A DNA stretch of 64,000 nucleotides from Streptomyces sp. DvalAA-43. GTDB taxonomy: Bacteria > Actinomycetota > Actinomycetes > Streptomycetales > Streptomycetaceae. This document shows, one piece after another, positions 41,502 to 51,879 of this stretch. The position numbers and the translations under genes are program-made. Numbering within the stretch: position 1 is the stretch's first letter; the number at the start of each line of letters is the position of its first letter. The stretch covers positions 124,001-188,000 of the forward strand of contig NZ_FMBW01000054.1 of NCBI RefSeq assembly GCF_900091725.1, in the 5' to 3' direction. The notes beneath the pieces are model-generated. The model saw only the letters and a list, made by a program, of their open reading frames with translations. It was not told where the DNA came from and made no database searches.

Positions 41502-41679
41502 CTCGGTCTTTGTCCGCGTACATGTTGAAGTGCTCAGCTGGGCACAGATGAACGTGCACAACCGTCAGGTGGTCGGCTGGGGTGGGTCATGGAACCGCTC
41601 GCTGCTCCGAGGAGGCTCCCGCCTTGGTGTGGGCGTGACCAGAGGGCGGGGGAAAAATGGTGCTGACAGAATTGGTGCC

Positions 41680-42279
41680 GTGACGGACGACATCAAGGCG
41701 GTTTTCGGACGGGTCGAATGCGTGGGCGCGTGACAATGCGTGCCGCCGACCGGACTCCCGACCCGGTTGGCATCTCGCTGTTCGAGGACGATGCGGTGCT
41801 CTCGTGGCGGGACATGGTCATGTTGATGCTCACTATCAGCGACAACCACGCCACCGATGCGCTGCTGTAGCGAGTTGGTGTGGGCTGACGAGCAACTCCT
41901 CGCCTCTCACGCCTTGGACCCTTTGCAGGGGACCCGCACCGCCCCGCGCGACATGGTCAACTTACTGCGGTTGATCTGGACTGACCAAGCGGGGCCGACA
42001 GCAGCATGCGAACGGGTGCGCGCTGTGATGGCCCAGCAGTTGACCCGACACGGGATCGCGAGCGGCTTTCGGTCGCCCGTGTGGGTCGCGGCCAAGAGCG
42101 GCAGCCTGGCCGGCGTGGTCCGCAACGAGATCGGTGTGATCTCCCATCCCGACGGCCGCCGATACGCCGCCGCCATCTTCACCCGATCCCTGCCGGGCTC
42201 GGACGACTTCGCGATCATCGGAGCCATCGGTACTGCCACCGCACTGGCCGCCACCGCGCTTCGGGAGGGAGGGGCGTGA
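41680..42279 (+). pseudogene. Class A beta-lactamase-like serine hydrolase, decayed
   Basis: The N-terminus VTDDIKAVFGRVECVGA runs straight into VTMRAADRTPDPVGISLFEDD in another frame, so the segment holding the SxxK nucleophile is deleted at about 41730. The SDN motif (LTISDNHATDALL) is present and followed by a stop. After a further loss, another frame carries ASHALDPLQGTRTAPRDMVNLL and the KSG motif (VWVAAKSGSLAGVVRNEIGVI) to 42279. It cannot be active. It lies directly downstream of arr. Confidence 0.8.
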
Positions 42280-42832
42280 GGAGCCTGCTGGCGCCGGACG
42301 CCAACCCCCAACACCTCGCGAACTGAGTAGATTCGCTCGTGCGAGGCCGAGCGCGTCTACCTGTACGTCGGCATCTGCTGACCCACGATCCGAAGGCCTT
42401 GGAGAACCCGGCCATTGTGCTGGGACTCCACCACGCCCAGACGACGGTACCGCCCCACCCTCCAGCAGTAGATGACCAACGCAGCCGCCTCGGCCCACAT
42501 GAAACGGCGGGGTCAGTGTTCTCCGGTCGCGGACCGACGCCAATACCTTCGGTCCGCCCTGTCGACGACCCGGCCCGTGGGGGAAGACCACTGTTCCTCG
42601 CGCGGCCCTCCTGGAGTCCCGCACATCCGGCGAGACGAGGGGAGGGAAGCTCAGGCAGTGACCAGAATTGGCCGTAGCATGTCAAGAATCATGGTGATGT
42701 GCCTTGTTGCTTCAAGGGGGTCGTGCCTCAATGGGAAGCAACATCCCTGACGATATGTCAGGGAATTCTGTGCTCCGGCGTGTCACGTCGACTCGGCACG
42801 TCGGCAGTCCCCCCACATGAAAGGCAACCACC
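42280..42832. other. 553 bp with no supported gene
   Basis: No convincing coding frame was found on either strand. Near its right end is the dyad CCCTGAC-GATAT-GTCAGGG (42745-42763), 70 bp before the start of the secreted protein gene, a possible operator. Confidence 0.5.
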
Positions 42833-43291
42833 ATGAGGTACGGCATTCGGCGAATCGCCATCTGTTCCGCCCTCGCCGCAGGCGCACTCGCGCTGGCACC
42901 CACGGCCGAGGCGGTCGCCCCCACCACCGCCACCATTTCCTTCGACTGCGGCGTCTATGGCTCGGGCAGCGCGACTCTCACCGCCACCCAGGCCGGCACG
43001 AGCGCGACCATCAACCTCTCGACATCCGCCATCACGGCACCGATCAGCGTCGGGGCGAACTCGGTGAAGTCCACGCTCACGCTCACCAACAACGGCGCTG
43101 GATCGGTGACGTTCACCGGTAGCTCCAACCCTGCCATCCCCGCCGGAAGCCCTGTGTCGACAGGGCCGCTCAAGGGGACCGTCGCCTCGGGAGACAGCCT
43201 GGAGGCGAAGTCGCTCAAGGTCGTGGTCCTGGGAATCACCGCGACCTGCAACGCGACCTCTGCCCAGTCGCCCGGACCGTTCGTGTTCTGA
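42833..43291 (+). CDS. Secreted hypothetical protein, 152 aa
   Basis: Signal peptide MRYGIRRIAICSALAAGALALAPTAEA, then a beta-rich domain in which Thr, Ser, Gly and Ala dominate (ATISFDCGVYGSGSATLTATQ; GAGSVTFTGSSNP; ITATCNATS). Two Cys (in FDCG and TCNA) probably form a disulfide. Similar small exported immunoglobulin-like proteins are common in Streptomyces. AAAGG precedes the ATG. A perfect hairpin follows the stop. Confidence 0.75.
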   Translation: MRYGIRRIAICSALAAGALALAPTAEAVAPTTATISFDCGVYGSGSATLTATQAGTSATINLSTSAITAPISVGANSVKSTLTLTNNGAGSVTFTGSSNPAIPAGSPVSTGPLKGTVASGDSLEAKSLKVVVLGITATCNATSAQSPGPFVF

Positions 43292-43332
43292 TCCGGCCGC
43301 CGAGCACCGGGCACTGGCCGGGACGGCAGTGT

Positions 43333-43378
43333 GGCCGGCCCGTGCCACCCGCTCCGGGACGGGTGGCACGGGCCGGCC
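43333..43378 (+). terminator. Perfect 19-bp stem terminator
   Basis: Arms 43333-43351 and 43360-43378, 8-nt loop, 41 bp after the stop of the secreted protein. It also faces the end of the MerR-like pseudogene. Confidence 0.85.
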
Positions 43379-43423
43379 GTACCGCCGTGAACTCCGCCGG
43401 AGCCACGGCCCCCCCGCGATGCC

Positions 43424-44193
43424 TCACACGAGGGCTGGCTCGGGCAACGGCTCTGTGCACACACTCCGGGCCCACTCGCGCTGGGCGGCCGGAGCCCGTC
43501 GGGTCGCCGGACATAGCGGCCGCCTCGTGCGTCCAGGCGGACCGCACCGCAGCCGAGATGCCGCTGTCACCCCGGTGAACAGGGAACTCAGCCCGTCCAT
43601 GTGCTCCACCAGCTTCCTCACCAGGGGTACCGTCGGCTCCGCCCCGGTGGTACGCAGCGCCTCGGCCCTCCTGTACGGCTCCGGCCACTCGACCTCCAGC
43701 AGGTAGTGCGTGGCAGGGCCCAGCGCCGCCGCCCGGTCACGCAGAGTCCGTATCTGGTCGTTGCCGAGGTGGCGCCACAGCGCCTGCTCGCTCGCCGGGC
43801 CCGCGCTGCCCATCGTCCGGAGCACGCTGATCAACGCGGAGATGTCCAGTGCCCGATCGGAGACGAACTCGTTGTGGATGTGGGCCAGGCGTTGCCTCAG
43901 GGTTTCCAGGAATGCGAGGGAGGCTTCGACGTCGGCCAGGTACTCGCTCACGAGCCGTTCGGGGTCGACTCCGACGTCCAGGCACGTGGCGATGGTCTCC
44001 AGCCCAGCCCGAGACGGCGCGGCGCGAGTACCTGATACAGGCGGATCACGTCCTGCTCGCCGTACTCGCGGTGTCCGGCGGCGGTACGCCTGGATGGGCT
44101 GAGCAGCCCGATCCGGACCCAGTGATGCAAAGTACGAACAGTCGGCTCACTCGCCTCGGCGAGCGTTCCGACCTTCCACGTCTCCGGGGTCAC
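43424..44193 (-). pseudogene. MerR/TipA-like transcriptional regulator, two frameshifts
   Basis: GTG 44193 starts VTPETWKVGTLAEASEPTVRTLHHWVRIGLLSPSRRTAAGHREYGEQDVIRLYQVL, a normal MerR DNA-binding domain. A missing G near 44012 shifts RRLGLG into nonsense; the other frame continues LETIATCLDVGVDPERLVSEYLADVEASLAFLETL. A second shift near 43580 separates SLFTG from GDSGISAAVRSAWTHEAAAMSGDP, the C-terminal ligand-binding (TipAS-like) part. It is not expected to work as annotated. Confidence 0.8.
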
Positions 44194-44273
44194 GGGCGGC
44201 CGGACAGGTACGAGTGGCCGCCGCCAGGGCACCCGGGCGATGGGACGGTGCGGCCGTTTCCTAGGCTGATGGC

Positions 44274-45180
44274 GTGACCGGCCACCTGCCTTCCTGTTCC
44301 TGCTGCGGCGACTCCCTTACGGACGAGCGGCGCATCGACATCGGTTTCAAGCTGCCCGACGCCGCCCTCACCGCGCCCGAGGAGGCCCGGCACCGGCTCG
44401 GTCCCTCCGCGCTGCTCCGGGTTGACGGTGTCGGCTCCTTCATCCGGTGCCTGTTGCCGGTTGGGCTGACGCACGCGACGGAACTCGTCCTGGGTGTCTG
44501 GCTGGAGGTCGACGACGACGTGCTCCGGAAGGCCCACGACCTGTGGGAGGACCAGGGATACGCGGATCTCGTCTTCAGGGGAAGGCTCGCCCACAGGATT
44601 CGTCCCTGGGGCGACGACCTGCTGGGTGCCGAGTTCACCGCTCGGGTCGCAGATCCCGAAGAACTGCCCTACCTCGTCATGGGCCATGATCCGGTGGCCG
44701 CCCGCGTCCTGGCGGACACCTGGGACCGGGACCAGGTCCTCAGCCGCTTCCCGCACCAGCTCCCCGTCGACGTACGGACCGGCCTCGGGGACCACTGGTC
44801 CGTCGTGCGCAGCGCGGGTCTCACCGCCCGGTTTGTCGACGGGGCGGACCAGTTCGCCGGGCCGGACCGCAGTGCCGCCGTGACAGTGTTCACGGACGAC
44901 ACCCCAGGACGTACGCCGGAGGGCTTCCTCTCCGTAACTGCTTGCCGGTGCCCCGGACAACGTTCCCGCGCAGCGGCTCATCGAGCGTCTGTCCGGCGGC
45001 CTCCGTCACGCCTTCTGGCTGACCCCGGACGACCACGGCCGGGAACGGCACGAGTTCTACGGCTTCACGGTGCCTGCCCCGGGCACCGCCGCCGGTGTGT
45101 TCTGCACCCATGAAGACCCCGCGGACCTCGCCTGGGCCCAGCAGGTGTGGCGTTCCCTCGCCTGGGCTGATCCATCCTGA
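44274..45180 (+). pseudogene. DUF2199 protein with C-terminal frameshift
   Basis: The N-terminal two thirds are open: SCSCCGDSLTDERRIDIGFKLPDA with a zinc-type CxCC, VDGVGSFIRCLLPVGL, LGVWLEVDDDVL, typical of DUF2199. Near 44940 the frame changes. The continuing sequence APDNVPAQRLIERLSGGLRHAFWLTPDDHGRERHEFYGF...WAQQVWRSLAWADPS ends at 45180 in the other frame. The intact protein would be about 301 residues. Function unknown. Confidence 0.7.
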
Positions 45181-45252
45181 TCCGTTCTGATCCGGAAGGA
45201 GCACCCGGGAGGGCCCGCCTGGCCTTGGGCGCGATCGGTTGCTGCGGTGGAC

Positions 45253-45606
45253 TCAGGCATCGGCGATTTTGTTGAAAGGAGACTTCTCGCGGCGCGAGGG
45301 GAGGGCCGGGGCGGCCAGGAGAAGCACTCCGGCGGCGGCGAACGTGGTCCTGGGGCTGGTCATGGCGGCAAGCGGACCCCACAGAACGGTCATGGCCGTG
45401 ATGACGGCGCTGCTGCTGACCGACCACGCGGACAGGGTGCGGGCGGACCCGGTCGGGGCCGGTAGGTGGCCAGCACCGGGCCGACCCGAATGCAGTACGA
45501 GGACCGCGAGCATGGCGAACGCGCCGACATGCGTGGCGAAGTCCGCGTGCCTCGGGTGGATCTCGATGACGATCGGCCGAAGGCTCCCCGCCGACCGCTC
45601 CGGCAC
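45253..45606 (-). CDS. Possible membrane protein fragment, 117 aa
   Basis: The frame encodes two or three hydrophobic stretches (VGAFAMLAVLVLHSG, SSSAVITAMTVLWGPLAAM, FAAAGVLLLAAPAL) with a basic end. It lacks a clear start signal and family match, and the neighbouring genes on the left are broken, so it may be the remnant of a larger membrane protein. Confidence 0.3.
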   Translation of the reverse strand: MPERSAGSLRPIVIEIHPRHADFATHVGAFAMLAVLVLHSGRPGAGHLPAPTGSARTLSAWSVSSSAVITAMTVLWGPLAAMTSPRTTFAAAGVLLLAAPALPSRREKSPFNKIADA

Positions 45607-45635
45607 CCGGGTCTTCGAGACTCGGGCGGGTCGGG

Positions 45636-46076
45636 TCAGGAGAGCCGCAAGTCGATCCAGGGGACGGTCTCTCCGGGCAATAGGTAGCGCTCGGTCTCGA
45701 CGAATCCGTGCTTCCGCGCGAACCGCAGACCGTCCTCGTTGGAGGACAGGACCACGGTCTCGACCACCTCGGCCCCGAGCGTCCGTGCCCGATTCAGCCC
45801 GCGCGCGTAGAGTTCCTCGCCGAATCCCTGCCCGCGGTGTTCGGCCAGGACCCGGGCGATCACCGTGGCCGCCGACGTCTCGTCCGTGGGCGGGCGTACC
45901 GTGCTGGAACCCACGAGGACGTCACCGAGATAGGCGACTTCCAGGTGGTGCCGCCGGGCGCGGTCCCGAACGTCGTCCAGGGACAGGACATGGGTAGGGA
46001 TGATCGTATTGTGGACATACTGCCAGTCCTTGAACGCGATTTCCCCGTCCGGCTGTTCGATGCGAATGTCAGGCAT
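45636..46076 (-). CDS. GNAT family N-acetyltransferase, 146 aa
   Basis: Start taken at ATG 46076 (MPDIRIEQPDGEIAFKDW); no ribosome binding site is visible. The acetyl-CoA site VIARVLAEHRGQGFGEELYARGL (Q/R-x-x-G-x-G) and VVLSSNEDGLRFARKHGFVE give a complete GNAT fold. Substrate unknown. Confidence 0.8.
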   Translation of the reverse strand: MPDIRIEQPDGEIAFKDWQYVHNTIIPTHVLSLDDVRDRARRHHLEVAYLGDVLVGSSTVRPPTDETSAATVIARVLAEHRGQGFGEELYARGLNRARTLGAEVVETVVLSSNEDGLRFARKHGFVETERYLLPGETVPWIDLRLS

Positions 46077-46322
46077 CGCAGAAGAGAAGCCGAGCCCATG
46101 CCGAAGCGTCAACCGTGTGTGCGTCGAGAGCACGCCGGCGTCGATGGCACGGCATCGTCGTCAGGAAGACCTTCCCGTAGGCCCTGACAGGCCAGGCCCT
46201 GACAGGCCAGGAAAGGCCAGGGCAGGACATGAGCCCCGGCGCCGTGGTTCTTTGCGCCGGATCCGGGGGAGACCGGCCTCGCCTGACGCGTGAAGCCCGT
46301 CCCAGCAGCCTAGATTTCGCAG

Positions 46323-46952
46323 GTGAACGCGCTCACCTTCTCCGCTGCTCTGATCACCTTCGTCTCGGTCGTCGGGCCGCCCAAGGTTCTGCTCTCCTTC
46401 GCCCACCTCGCGAAACTGCACCCGCCTCGCCAACTCCGTACCATCGCCCTGCTGTCCTGCGGCGCGGCGATCTTCATCGGTCTGGTGGTCAGCTTGACGG
46501 CCCCCGTGCTCCTGGACCTGTTCCACATCAGCACGCCCGCGCTCCTGCTGGCCGGCGGCATCATCTTCTTCCTCTACGCTGTCGGCCTCGTCCTGGGGAT
46601 CCCGACCGGAGTGGACGCGCTGAGCGAGGAAACCCCCGACGTGACCAGCGGTCTGCGCGAACTGCTGGTGCCGTTCGTCGTCAGTCCGCTGGCCATGACC
46701 GCACTGCTCATCGAGGCCACCGCGCGTGCGTCCTGGTCCTGGCGCTCCACGGTCGCCGGTGCGTATGTGGCCGTGATTCTCCTCGATCTCGTCTGCATCC
46801 TGCTCCTGGAACGCGTGCTCCGCGCCACACACCATGCGACGTTCGAGCTGCTCGGGCGGCTTCTGGGGCTTCTGCTCGCAGCAGTCAGTATCGACCTGGT
46901 CCTCGACGGACTGGCGGAACTCGGCGTGAGGCTGAGCGAACACGGCCGCTGA
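46323..46952 (+). CDS. MarC-family integral membrane protein, 209 aa
   Basis: GTG start. Six hydrophobic segments are seen, arranged as two triplets (LITFVSVVGPPKVLLSF, IALLSCGAAIFIGLVVSLTAPVLL, ALLLAGGIIFFLYAVGLVLGI, LLVPFVVSPLAMTALLIEA, AGAYVAVILLDLVCILLLE, LGLLLAAVSIDLVLDGL). The LLLAGGIIFFL and PFVVSPLAMT segments resemble MarC (UPF0056) proteins. The role of this family is unsettled; MarC itself was once linked to drug resistance without proof. Confidence 0.7.
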   Translation: MNALTFSAALITFVSVVGPPKVLLSFAHLAKLHPPRQLRTIALLSCGAAIFIGLVVSLTAPVLLDLFHISTPALLLAGGIIFFLYAVGLVLGIPTGVDALSEETPDVTSGLRELLVPFVVSPLAMTALLIEATARASWSWRSTVAGAYVAVILLDLVCILLLERVLRATHHATFELLGRLLGLLLAAVSIDLVLDGLAELGVRLSEHGR

Positions 46953-47032
46953 GAGGGGCTCTCCCAACCCTGCGTCCGCCCAGCCTCAGATCGCTCAGCC
47001 CCGCAGCCCCTCAGGCGTTCGGCCTTGACGGG

Positions 47033-48181
47033 TCACGCGGCCGTTCGGGAGTGTGTGCCGCCCGCTTCCCTTCCCTTCGCTTCATGGTGGATGGGGGTGC
47101 CCGAGCCGGTCAGTGGTGCGCCCGTGCCACCACGGTGCGCCGCGACGATCTCCGCCGCGATGGACAGTGCGGTCTCCTCCGGGGTACGGGCCCCGAGATC
47201 GAGGCCGATCGGAGAGCGCAGACGGGACAACTCACGGCTGCTGAGCCCGACTTCACGAAGGCGGCGATCGCGGTCCTCGTGGGTGCGGCGCGAACCCATC
47301 GCGCCGACGAAGGCGACCGGCAGCCGCAGGGCCGTCTCCAGGAGCGGTACATCGAATTTGACGTCATGGGTCAGCACGCACAGGACGGTTCGTCCGTCGG
47401 TCGCCGTGCGTCGGAGGTACCGGTGCGGCCAGTCGACCACGAGCTCGTCCGCCTCGGGGAAGCGGACGCGGGTGGCGAAGACCGGCCGGGCGTCGCACAC
47501 GGTCACGTGGTAGCCGAGGAACTTTCCCGCCCGTACGAGTGCCGTGGCGAAGTCCACGGCACCGAAGACGATCATCCGGGGCGGCGGCATCCTCGACTCC
47601 ACGAAGAGCGTCACGCCGCCCGGACAGCGCGACCCGTCCTCCGCGATCTCGACCGTGCCCGTGCGACCGGTGTCCAGCATCGCGTGGGCCTCCGCCGCCG
47701 CTGTCCGATCCAGTTCCGGAGCCCCGTCGAGTCCACCCTCGCACGACCCGTCGGGGTGTACGAGCAGGGCCCGGCCGAGCAGTTCCGCCGGGCCCCGGGC
47801 CACCCGGGCGAGGGCCGCCGGCTCCCCTCGGACCGCGGCCGCCACCCCGGCCCGGAACACCGGCGCGTCCGCACGCACCGGTGTGACCAGGACCTCGATG
47901 ACACCACCGCAGGTGAGCCCCACCGCGAAGGCGTCCTCGTCGTCGTATCCGAACCGTTCGCGCACCGTCCGCCCGTCCTGGAGGGCCTGCACGCACAGGT
48001 CGTACACCGCGCCTTCCACGCAGCCGCCGGAGACGGAGCCGATGGCGGTGCCGTCACCCGAGACGGCCAGGGCGGCGCCGGGACCGCGCGGCGCGCTGCC
48101 GCTGACGGCCACCACGGTGGCGACCGCGAAATCCCGGCCCTCCTCGAACCACCGGCTCAGGTCCTCGGCGATGTCAAGCAC
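47033..48181 (-). CDS. xdhC: XdhC/CoxI family molybdenum cofactor chaperone, 382 aa
   Basis: GTG 48181 with GGAGG upstream. The N-terminal XdhC_CoxI domain has VATVVAVSGSAPRGPGAALAVSGDGTAIGSVSGGCVEGAVYD. A C-terminal Rossmann-type XdhC domain has MIVFGAVDFATALVRAGKFLGYHVTVCDARP and PVAFVGAMGSRRTHEDR. Such proteins bind the molybdenum cofactor, help its sulfuration and insert it into the apo-enzyme. The start overlaps the stop of the Mo subunit by 8 bp, so it is the last gene of the four-gene operon. Confidence 0.92.
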   Translation of the reverse strand: MLDIAEDLSRWFEEGRDFAVATVVAVSGSAPRGPGAALAVSGDGTAIGSVSGGCVEGAVYDLCVQALQDGRTVRERFGYDDEDAFAVGLTCGGVIEVLVTPVRADAPVFRAGVAAAVRGEPAALARVARGPAELLGRALLVHPDGSCEGGLDGAPELDRTAAAEAHAMLDTGRTGTVEIAEDGSRCPGGVTLFVESRMPPPRMIVFGAVDFATALVRAGKFLGYHVTVCDARPVFATRVRFPEADELVVDWPHRYLRRTATDGRTVLCVLTHDVKFDVPLLETALRLPVAFVGAMGSRRTHEDRDRRLREVGLSSRELSRLRSPIGLDLGARTPEETALSIAAEIVAAHRGGTGAPLTGSGTPIHHEAKGREAGGTHSRTAA

Positions 48182-50336
48182 CCCGGGCCCCTCCCGCCGC
48201 CCGCCGCCGGGCCTCGTCCGCCGCGCGCAGGACACGGTCCGGACGGATCGGCAGGTTCCGATGGCGTACGCCGGTCGCGTGCCACACCGCGTTGGCGATC
48301 GCGGCGGCCACGCCCACGATGCCGATCTCGCCGATGCCCTTGATCCCGACCGGGTCGCCGGGGACCGGGTCGTCCACCCAGTCGGCCTCGATGACCGGCA
48401 CGTCGGCGTGCGCGGCGTAGTGATAGCCGACGAGGTCGGCGCCGACGTGGCCGCCCGAGGCCTGGTCCCTGACCGCCTCCTCGTGCAGCGCCATGGACAG
48501 CCCCCAGGTCATTCCGCCGACCAGCTGGCTGCGGGCGGTGAGCGGGTTGACGATGGTGCCCGCGGCGAAGATGCCGAGCAGCCGTCGCACACGCACTTCA
48601 CCGGTGTCCTCGTCCACCGCGACCTCGGCGAACTGCGCTCCGAAGGAGTGACGTTCCTGCTGCGCGAGGGCGCCGATGGCCTCGGCCGTGTTCGACCGGG
48701 CGGTGATCCCCTCCGGCGGAATGCCGTCTCCCAGGGCCAGGAGCTCCCGCAGTTCGTTCGCCGCGATCGTCACGGCCCACCCCCAGGAACGTGTCCCCAT
48801 CGACCCTCCGGCGATCATCGCCGGGCCGAGGTCGCTGTCCCCGATGCGCACCCGGACGCGGTCCGCCTCCACCTCCAGCGCGTCCGCGGCGACCAGGGCC
48901 ATCGCGGTCCGGGCACCGGTTCCGACGTCCGCCGCGTTGATCCGGACGGTGAAGGTCCCGTCGGGTTCGGCCGTCACGGCCGCGGTGGACGGCCCGACCC
49001 CCGAGGGGTACGTGGCAGCCGCCATGCCCGTCCCGAGCAGCCAGCGCCCTTCACGGCGCAGACCCGGACGGGGGTCCCGGCCCGCCCAGCCGAACCTGCG
49101 CGCCCCCTCCTCGTAACAGGCCAGCACATTGCGGCTGCTGAACGGCAGCCCGGACACGGGAGCCGTCCCGGGTTCATTCCGTACGCGCAGCGCGATCGGG
49201 TCCATGCCGCACTTCTCGGCCAGCTCGTCGAGGGCCGATTCGAGAGCGAAGGACCCCGGCGCCTCGCCCGGCGCGCGCATCCACGTCGGGGTCGGTACGT
49301 CGAGGCGTACGAGCCGGTGAAGGGTGTGATGTGCGTCGGCGTCGTACATCACACGCCCCAGCACGGCGCTCGATTCGACGAACTCGTACACGGTCGACGT
49401 CAGACTCTGTGCCTGGTGATCGAGGGCACGCAGCCGGCCGTCCGCGTCGGCACCGAGCCGGATCCGCTGCGCCGTGGGGCTGCGGTAGCCGATGAGGGAG
49501 AACATCTGGCGGCGAGTCAGCACGACCCGGACCGGGCGCTGGAGAACGGTCGTGGCCATCACGGCCGCCACTTGGTGCGGGCTCAGGCCCTTCGATCCGA
49601 AGGCGCCTCCGACGTGCTCGGACCGCACCCGCACGGAGGCCGGGTCGAGCGAGAAGAGCTGTGCCAGTTCGCCCGCCACCCAGGTGCTGCCCTGGTTGGA
49701 GTCGATGACATCGAGCCGGCCCCCCTCCCAGCGGGCCGTCGCCGCATGCGGCTCCATCGGGTTGTGATGCTCCTCCGGAGTGGTGTACTCCGCCTCCAGG
49801 ACCACGGCGGAAGCGGCGAGCTGAGCCTCCAGATCGCCCTTTTCCGTCTCGGCCTGGACCAACGGGGAGTCCTGTGGCGTGTAGGCATCCGGACGTCCGG
49901 CGCGGAAGGCGACGTCGTGCGGTTCCTCGTCGTACCGCACCACCAGCGCCTCGGCGGCCTCCCTGGCCTGCTCGGACGTCTCGGCCACCACCAGCGCCAC
50001 GGGCCAGCCCGCGAAGGGCACGCGGTCGTGCTGGAAGATCCCGAGGATCGGGTTCGGCCGGCCCAGCATGCCCATGTAGTCGATGTCGACACGTGGCGCG
50101 TTCTCGTGGTGGAGCACGGTGAGCACGCCGGGCATGGCCAGGACGGGGCCGTCCTCCACGGAGCGGATCCGGCCACGGGCCACGGTCGACAACACCAGCC
50201 AGCCATGGGTCAGTTCGGCGAACGGAACCTCTCCGCTGAAACGGGCCGCCCCGGTGACCTTGTCACGGCCCTCGACGCGGGTGTGGGCGGAGCCGACGGC
50301 CCCTGTCACGGCGGCGCCCCTGGTCGTCGTGGTCAT
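48174..50336 (-). CDS. Molybdenum hydroxylase large subunit (aldehyde/xanthine dehydrogenase family), 720 aa
   Basis: The ATG at 50336 overlaps the FAD-subunit stop (ATGA). Family landmarks: TRVEGRDKVTGAARFSGEV at the start, EEHHNPMEPHAATARWEG, VGGAFGSKG, WMRAPGEAPGSFALES (molybdopterin region), and GIKGIGEIGIVG near the C-terminus with the catalytic Glu of GxGE. Its length and its partner subunits point to the YagR/PaoC type, which oxidises aldehydes, rather than true xanthine dehydrogenase. Cytoplasmic here. Confidence 0.9.
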   Translation of the reverse strand: MTTTTRGAAVTGAVGSAHTRVEGRDKVTGAARFSGEVPFAELTHGWLVLSTVARGRIRSVEDGPVLAMPGVLTVLHHENAPRVDIDYMGMLGRPNPILGIFQHDRVPFAGWPVALVVAETSEQAREAAEALVVRYDEEPHDVAFRAGRPDAYTPQDSPLVQAETEKGDLEAQLAASAVVLEAEYTTPEEHHNPMEPHAATARWEGGRLDVIDSNQGSTWVAGELAQLFSLDPASVRVRSEHVGGAFGSKGLSPHQVAAVMATTVLQRPVRVVLTRRQMFSLIGYRSPTAQRIRLGADADGRLRALDHQAQSLTSTVYEFVESSAVLGRVMYDADAHHTLHRLVRLDVPTPTWMRAPGEAPGSFALESALDELAEKCGMDPIALRVRNEPGTAPVSGLPFSSRNVLACYEEGARRFGWAGRDPRPGLRREGRWLLGTGMAAATYPSGVGPSTAAVTAEPDGTFTVRINAADVGTGARTAMALVAADALEVEADRVRVRIGDSDLGPAMIAGGSMGTRSWGWAVTIAANELRELLALGDGIPPEGITARSNTAEAIGALAQQERHSFGAQFAEVAVDEDTGEVRVRRLLGIFAAGTIVNPLTARSQLVGGMTWGLSMALHEEAVRDQASGGHVGADLVGYHYAAHADVPVIEADWVDDPVPGDPVGIKGIGEIGIVGVAAAIANAVWHATGVRHRNLPIRPDRVLRAADEARRRAAGGARGA

Positions 50337-51321
50337 CGGGAGACCTCCTCGGTGAGTTCGGTCAGCACGGCCACGATGAGGTTGCGCATCAGTGTCACCT
50401 TGTAGCCGTTCTCGGGAAGGGCCTCGGCCGCGGCCAGTTCGGCCTCCGCCGCGGTGGCGAAGGCCTCGGCGCTCGCAGGTCCGCCGATCAGCGCCCGCTC
50501 GGCCGCACGGGCCCGCCAGGGCTTCGACGCGACGGCCCCGAGCGCCAGACGCACATCGCGTACGACACCGTCCCGTACGTCGAGTGCGGCGGCGATCGAG
50601 CCGATCGCGAACGCGTACGAGGCGCGCTCGCGCACCTTCCGGAACCGCGAGTGGACGGCGACCGGGGCGGGCGGCAGCGTGACGCCGGTGATCAGCGCGC
50701 CGGGTGGCAGAGTGGTCTCGATGTGCGGCGTGTCGCCCACGGGCGGGTAGAACCCGGTGATCGGCGATTCGCCCGGCTCGTCGGCCGTCCGGTACGAGAT
50801 CACGGCGTCGAAGGCGGCGAGCGCGACCGCCATGTCCGAGGCGTGGACGGCGATGCAGTGCTCGGAGGCGTCGAGGATCGCATGGTTGTGGTGTTCGCCG
50901 TCGATGGCGGGGCAACCGCTGCCGGGGGAACGTTTGTTGCACGCTTTGGTGATGTCGGTGAAGTAGCCGCACCGGGTGCGCTGGAGCAGATTTCCGCCGA
51001 CCGTGGCCATGTTGCGCAACTGCCCCGACGCACCGGCCAGGACGGCCTGCGCCAACGCCGGGTAGTGGCGCCGTACGTCCGGGTGGGCCGCGAGATCGCT
51101 GTTGGTGACGGTCGCACCGATGCGCAGTCCGTCGCCCGGGGTGAAATCGACCTGGTCGAGCGGTAGTTCGCGTACATCGACCAGCAGCGCGGGCCGCTCG
51201 ACGCCGGCCTTCATCAGATCGACCAGGTTCGTGCCGCCGCCGAGGAAGCGGGCTTCCGGATCGGAACCGAGCAGCGCGACGGCCTCGGCGACGTCGACGG
51301 CGCGTTCGTAGCCGAATTCCC

Positions 51322-51325
<4 letters not shown>
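50333..51325 (-). CDS. FAD-binding subunit of molybdenum hydroxylase, PaoB-like with 4Fe-4S loop, 330 aa
   Basis: The GTG at 51325 overlaps the stop of the 2Fe-2S gene. FAD motifs: FLGGGTNLVDLMKAGV near residue 32 and ATVGGNLLQR. Between them and SEHCIAVHASD lies RTRCGYFTDITKACNKRSPGSGCPAIDGEHH, which with the later Cys supplies four cysteines. This is the loop that binds an extra [4Fe-4S] cluster in PaoB/4-hydroxybenzoyl-CoA-reductase-like subunits. It should carry electrons between the 2Fe-2S subunit and FAD. Confidence 0.9.

Positions 51326-51879
<554 letters not shown>

Noticed and set aside
44933..45113. Continuation of the DUF2199 frame to 45113 as the real C-terminus
   Set aside because: After the shift point the text becomes Arg/Pro-rich nonsense, while another frame keeps sensible domain-like sequence to 45180.
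46229..48343. A 704-codon plus-strand frame across the MarC and XdhC genes
   Set aside because: It spans two real genes in other frames and an intergenic gap, and the translated text is low-complexity Arg/Pro with no domain.
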